Assembly (NCBI RefSeq): GCF_932276165.1
Contig: NC_063992.1
Location: 382,001-446,000, forward strand
From: Plutella xylostella
Lineage: Eukaryota > Arthropoda > Insecta > Lepidoptera > Plutellidae
DNA: 64,000 nt
Reading direction: 5' to 3'
Every line of letters starts with the position of its first letter. Positions within the stretch are counted from its first letter, which is position 1. Below are positions 59,367 through 64,000 of this stretch, piece by piece. Under the pieces are notes generated by a model. The model was not told where the DNA came from, ran no database searches, and saw only the letters and a list, made by a program, of their open reading frames with translations. Made by a program: the position numbers and the translations under genes.

Positions 59367-61634
59367 AGGCTTAGGAAAATGCCACTTAGGACTATATCTC
59401 ATCACTGGTGGTAAGCTGGCACTTCTATTTCTCAACTGAACACCAGTGACTATTGGTGAAAGTTGGCGCACTTCACCACCATAGTAAATAGAAGGTATGA
59501 GTAAGAGAGAAATATTATATTATAATGTACTTTAAAAAAACCTATTACACTAAACAAAAAATCTCGTGCTACAGTTCTATTCAATATTTACCAAAAATTA
59601 TACAAACAGTAATAAAGTATTGTATTTAGCATTCAACAGTATTAAGGAGTGGTGAATGCGGTGATCCATCATGGCAGTCGACGAAAATATTAGTATTACT
59701 GCGGTAGGACACGGGGCTTCCGTCCGCCGGCCCTGATACCATCTCCTCTCATTTACATTCAGACAAATTAACTGCTCCGAATGTGTTACTCCATCATTCT
59801 GTTTATTGGAACAATATTAATGTACCACCTACTTACAGCTATACAACTTCGATCTATACAACAACTATAGACGATCGAAGCTATAAATGGAAGAATAAAG
59901 ACACCTGCTGAAGCAAGATTATTCGAATCGATCTATGAAAAGCAAAACATTGTTACAGACGACGAGGACAGTGGTTCTCATTGTTGAATTTTCGTTTCTT
60001 TTTATACTCGTATCGACTACGCCTAGTCTACGATTGTAAATTACAAAAACGAACACAAAACATAACGCTTCTATCTACTCACAGGATTTTGATTAAAACC
60101 CCATCATAACAATAAAAGGTAGCTGTCACAGTGTCCGTCCGTCAGTTTCCACGCCGGTGCGCGCGCGCACGCTTCAAGACACCGCTACAAAAAACGCATA
60201 ACCCTCTTCGCCGCTGCCTGTCGGGTAAAAAACCTAACATTAATCCATATCTGCGTTATGCAGTCTAGTTCTCTATTTGTATAAATAATGTAAAAGCACG
60301 CAATGAGTGACACTTAGTAATTTCAGATAGTGACAGAAATAGTTCAGCAGATAACAGGCAGGTGTTCCTCTGGATAATGCAAATTTAATAATGGCTTCTC
60401 ATTATAATACATAATAGTTACTCCACAATCATGTTAACGGATAATGTATAAAATTAGTGAATGTTTGTATGCCACATACGAATGGCTCCAGCGCCTGCTC
60501 TAGCCTCTACTTACAAGTAAAGAACAAAGAACAAACACATTTGAATGTTTACAATAACGCAAACAAATCCTAATAAATGAAAAGTTCAGTAATTCTGGCC
60601 TCTCTCTCTCTCCGGCAGATCTCAGAACAAAGTGACGGAAGAGTTTCATTAACTCCGAGTATTCACTTCAAACGAGTGTTTTGTAAACTTTCAACATTGT
60701 AGAGGTGTGTAAAGGGTAAATGTTATTACTAACTAATGTTCACTTAAATCTCATTCCTTCCTGTTCAACAATATTTTGAGGAGGTATTACTTTTTACCTT
60801 CTTTCGATTCATTAACCTGGCGACCACTACACACAATGTTTTGGTTGTTTGCGGATAATGTCTCTGGTATTTCTATGAAACCCAATCCTTCTATCTTCGT
60901 ACGAAGTAGACAAGAGATTCTTATACATGTGACGGTACTTCCCAGGTCCACATGTTGCTGCGCCCGCGCACGGCACGTCTCTGTTACTCGTCACCTCTGA
61001 CACTTCACACCAAAAACACCAACCACCACCAGCAGGCAATATACAACCTTAAACTACAGCTAAATACAATCTATGTTAGCTTTTCACTATTTAGTTGTCG
61101 CCTCCATGAAATGGGTGTATATTATAAGATTGGCCAAAAGGATGAAGTGACCTGTAGTTGAAGAATTAAGGTTTAGTTTATGTTGAGCAGTGCTAGAACG
61201 TGATTCATTTAGGTCGATATCAATTCCAATTGAAATCTGATTTGAAAATAACACAACAGTGTTCTAAGGTGCTGATTTAAATTGAATTTAATTACAATAA
61301 ATCTAAGGTACACATTACGTAAATGATGAAATTATGTTTGGAAGATGTAAGGAGCGTTGGTAAGTAATACTTAGTAAAGTGCGCGAGATTTGAAAGATCA
61401 AAGCTATAATGTCGGCGTACACACGGCACGACCAATCTTGGTCCTCTCGACATTGACATACTGACACATGCTAGTTCCGCCAATAAATAACCAGCATCGA
61501 TCGAGTTAGCTGACATGTTTATGAAGATTGAACGTGTATAATTAATCACAATCCCAAAAACAGCAAATGTCAACAGTTAGTCAAATATTACTGATTGGAT
61601 TCCCATTTAATTATTGATCTTATAATGATAATAC

Positions 61635-61635
<1 letters not shown>
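59367..61635. other. Gene-free AT-rich stretch
   Basis: No gene recognised. Short frames at 60776-61161 and 61292-61573 are unsupported. CGCGCGCGCACGC at about 60158-60171 is a small alternating purine-pyrimidine run. Confidence 0.6.

Positions 61636-61701
<66 letters not shown>
61636..61701. repeat. (TAA)22 microsatellite
   Basis: 22 perfect TAA units, ending exactly where the first R4/Dong-like copy begins. Confidence 0.95.
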
Positions 61702-61702
<1 letters not shown>

Positions 61703-62334
61703 CCTGTTCCTCATCTCTGGCTTGCCTTTATTGGTTGTCCAGAGTGAACACTGACGAGGAACAGGATCTCCCAACTCTTGCTTGCCTTCATTGGCTGGCT
61801 TGAGTGGTGTACCGCTAGAGCAGAAATGCTCGGAGGAAGGATGTATATCCAGTAAGTGCTTGTAGGGGTCTTGACCGGCATCCGCGATTGCTCTGAGAGC
61901 CTTGGTATACCTCTCCACCCTCAGCACCTCATGCCATGTTGCCCCCTTGTTGCTACGTCACTGTAATGTGCTAGCGACTGTTTTGGGGGGCCCATTTAAT
62001 GTGTGTGCGAGTCACCCCCTGCCTTTTTATCCGTGTGTGAAACATATAGGTCAGGCAGGGGCCATAGTCCTTCCATAGTCCCAGTTATCCAGTCCATTTA
62101 GCACCCCCTTCCATAACCCTGTTATTAGTTTTCTCCATATCCTACAATAGTCCTGCACTAACCGGGGATTTTCCTTGGGTTTACTTCTATAGTCTGCACA
62201 GGGAAAATCGTCGGTTGGTGTCACATTTCATATAGATTAATGTTGTCAAACAGGCCTCTACATGTTGGCTTCGGCCCCATGCACGCCTTCCAAATGCCCG
62301 GGACCCCATGGTCCCGAGATGGTAAAGACACAAC

Positions 62335-62335
<1 letters not shown>
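61702..62335 (+). mobile_element. R4/Dong-like LINE copy 1: 3' UTR only, 5'-truncated
   Basis: From 61702 the sequence matches the 3' UTR of copy 2 (63594 onward, constant offset of 1892), with five differences over the 407 bases available before the window ends. It runs to GGTAAAGACACAAC and then directly into a second TAA tract, so that tract is this copy's 3' tail. No coding part remains. A minus-strand frame of 106 codons here is a shadow seen in both copies. Confidence 0.85.

Positions 62336-62374
<39 letters not shown>
62336..62374. repeat. (TAA)13 microsatellite between LINE copies
   Basis: 13 perfect TAA units. They form both the tail of LINE copy 1 and the immediate 5' flank of copy 2. 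Confidence 0.95.
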
Positions 62375-62375
<1 letters not shown>

Positions 62376-64000
62376 GCACCACCCTAAATCAGCAATACAA
62401 CGACTAACTTTGCCACGAAGCGAAGGAGGAAGAGGAATCATAGATATTCAAAATCTGCACAATACACAAATATCAAACCTAAGGAAATATTTTCACCACA
62501 ATGCCCAGACATCCACGCTGCATGAATTTATAAACAAGATAGATGACAAATATACCCCCCTAAACCTGAAAAATCGTAACACCCAAATAAATGAAAAAGT
62601 CTCGACACTAGAGAACAAAATATCTGCCTGGTCACAAAAATCTCTACATGGACGTCACAGGGCTGAACTCAACCAAGCCCATGTTGACAAGAGTGAGTCG
62701 AACAGCTGGCTCAAACGAGGAGAGTTATTCCCTGAGACTGAAGCATTCATGCTCGCTATCCAGGATCAGGTAATAGCCACAAAAAACTACCGGAAGTACA
62801 TAACAAAAGAACTAAATAATCAACCGGATATGTGCAGACACTGTAACAGTGCATCTGAAACTATACAGCACATTACTGGAGCCTGCAAAGCATTGGTACA
62901 GACAGACTACAAACACAGACATGACCAAGTAGCTGCAATAGTACACCAAAATTTGATCCATAGATACCAGTTTATCTCCAAAAAATCTCCATACTATAAA
63001 TACAAACCCTCCACAGTAAACGAAAATGATCTATGCAAAATTTACTGGGACAGAACCATTTTGACTGACAAAACTGTACACTACAATAGGCCGGACATCA
63101 CATTACATGATAAAAATACCAACACAGTATTTCTCATAGATGTAGCCATACCAAATAGTCACAACATTCAGAAGACCATATCTGAGAAACTCAGTAAATA
63201 TAAAGAACTTGCAATAGAAGTCAAAACTCAATGGAAAGTACATGCAGTCCATATAGTCCCCATAGTCTTGTCTTCAACAGGAATCATACCCAAAACCCTT
63301 AAAAATAGCCTAGAAATATTGACAATTCCACTCTACACAATCCACCTTCTACAAAAAGCCACAATCTTGAACACCTGCCGCATCACAAGGAAATTCCTGA
63401 CCTCATCATCCTGCATCACCGATCCGGTTACGTTTGGCTAAGGCCCGCGTGATCTGGATATTAAACGTACCCCTCAACCTCAACAGAGGGAGAACAAAAG
63501 AATACATATATAATAATAATAATTTTGCGGCAGGGCAGCTTGTGGCGAGCTGTTGGGCATTAGCGACCCCACCCACCCGATGCCGGGGAGAACCCCTGTT
63601 CCTCATCTCTGGCTTGCCTTTATTGGTTGTCCAGAGTGAACACTGACGAGGAACAGGATCTCCCACCTCTTGCTTGCCTTCATTGGCTGGCTTGAGTGGT
63701 GTACCGCTAGAGCAGAAATGCTCGGAGGAAGGATGTATATCCAGTAAGTGCTTGTAGGGGTCTTGACCGGCATCCGCGATTGCTCTGAGAGCCTTGGTAT
63801 ACCTCTCCACCCTCAGCACCTCATGCCATGTTGCCCCCTTGTTGCTACGTCACTGTAATGTGCTAGCGACTGTTTTAGGGGGCCCATTTAATGTGTGTGC
63901 GAGTCACCCCCTGCCTTTTTATCCGTGTGTGAAACATATATGTCAGGCAGGGGCCATAGTCCTTCCATAGTCCCAGTTACCCAGTCCATTTAGCACCTCC
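62375..64000 (+). mobile_element. R4/Dong-like LINE copy 2, 5'-truncated, runs off the window
   Basis: It consists of the C-terminal coding fragment, a 3' UTR beginning 63442 that includes a short internal TAA run (about 63510-63522), and from 63594 the part shared with copy 1. By comparison with copy 1 about 230 more bases should follow beyond the window, ending in another TAA tract. Confidence 0.85.
62377..63441 (+). CDS. C-terminal fragment of R4/Dong-type LINE ORF (zinc knuckle + endonuclease)
   Basis: About 354 codons, open from the TAA junction with no proper start: the first residues HHPKSAIQRLTLP continue a truncated ORF, and the codon at 62410 is TTG rather than ATG. The reverse transcriptase itself is lost. 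Present are a CCHC knuckle (C153, C156, H165, C170) and a restriction-like endonuclease: RPD at 238-240, then Asp255 in LIDVAIP, with KLSKY following, matching the PD...D...K layout of R2/R4-group elements, where it nicks the target before reverse transcription. The order knuckle then endonuclease at the C-terminus and the TAA context point to the R4/Dong clade. The frame is intact to TAA 63439-63441, so the insertion is recent, but it cannot move by itself. Confidence 0.85.
   Translation, partial: HHPKSAIQRLTLPRSEGGRGIIDIQNLHNTQISNLRKYFHHNAQTSTLHEFINKIDDKYTPLNLKNRNTQINEKVSTLENKISAWSQKSLHGRHRAELNQAHVDKSESNSWLKRGELFPETEAFMLAIQDQVIATKNYRKYITKELNNQPDMCRHCNSASETIQHITGACKALVQTDYKHRHDQVAAIVHQNLIHRYQFISKKSPYYKYKPSTVNENDLCKIYWDRTILTDKTVHYNRPDITLHDKNTNTVFLIDVAIPNSHNIQKTISEKLSKYKELAIEVKTQWKVHAVHIVPIVLSSTGIIPKTLKNSLEILTIPLYTIHLLQKATILNTCRITRKFLTSSSCITDPVTFG

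Noticed and set aside
61607..61927. Minus-strand frame conserved between the two R4/Dong-like copies (also 63406-63819)
   Set aside because: It lies antisense in the 3' UTR, shows a non-synonymous change among very few differences, and its ends differ between copies; conservation is explained by the repeat itself.

Overview
The window reads as nuclear DNA of a moth or butterfly. It is AT-rich, with many GTACCTA/TAGGTAC-type words, and is packed with repeat families I recognise as lepidopteran: tRNA-derived SINEs, (CTGT)n-associated dispersed repeats, retroelement ends with (CAT)n tails, short TIR elements, and an R4/Dong-type LINE in TAA repeats. I see no bacterial, viral or organellar gene organisation and no CRISPR array. 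I cannot name the species.

Only two host genes can be supported. (1) At 14.2-15.1 kb, minus strand, is a single-exon forkhead (FoxG/sloppy-paired type) transcription factor with an N-terminal eh1 Groucho-binding motif. It has a well-placed TATA box plus insect initiator that fixes the start codon. (2) At 24.1-25.1 kb, plus strand, is a very GC-rich single-exon secreted trypsin-fold protein. It keeps the His and Asp of the triad but has Ala in place of the catalytic Ser, so it is a serine protease homologue, and it ends in a hydrophobic tail.

The rest (over 95 percent) is a gene desert typical of the surroundings of a developmental regulator: AT-rich DNA with scattered short GC-rich patches, and mobile-element debris. 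In order: edge repeat (1-292); 5'-truncated LINE with a 565-codon open RT frame (2.8-4.5 kb); Harbinger-like MITE (4.9 kb); two SINEs, one with a 12-bp target duplication (11.8-12.4 kb); slp; TIR elements at 16.0, 19.0 and 21.2 kb; hAT-like MITE with 8-bp target duplication (23.4 kb); protease homologue; TIR element (27.2 kb); SINE (30.0 kb); an 822-bp element with nested inverted repeats (33.2-34.1 kb); a 98-bp hairpin (36.8 kb); an inverted pair of microsatellite-bearing repeats (39.0/40.4 kb, third copy 54.8 kb); a (CAT)n-tailed retroelement with 12-bp target duplication (44.8 kb); more TIR elements (47.6, 48.5, 50.3, 57.1, 59.1 kb); and finally two head-to-tail 5'-truncated R4/Dong-like LINE copies, each beginning directly after a perfect (TAA)n tract (61.6-64.0 kb).

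The two genes show no sign of working together. The most informative observations are the paired TAA-embedded LINE copies, the catalytically dead protease homologue, the nested-inverted-repeat element and the clean slp core promoter. I found no convincing new multi-gene system.
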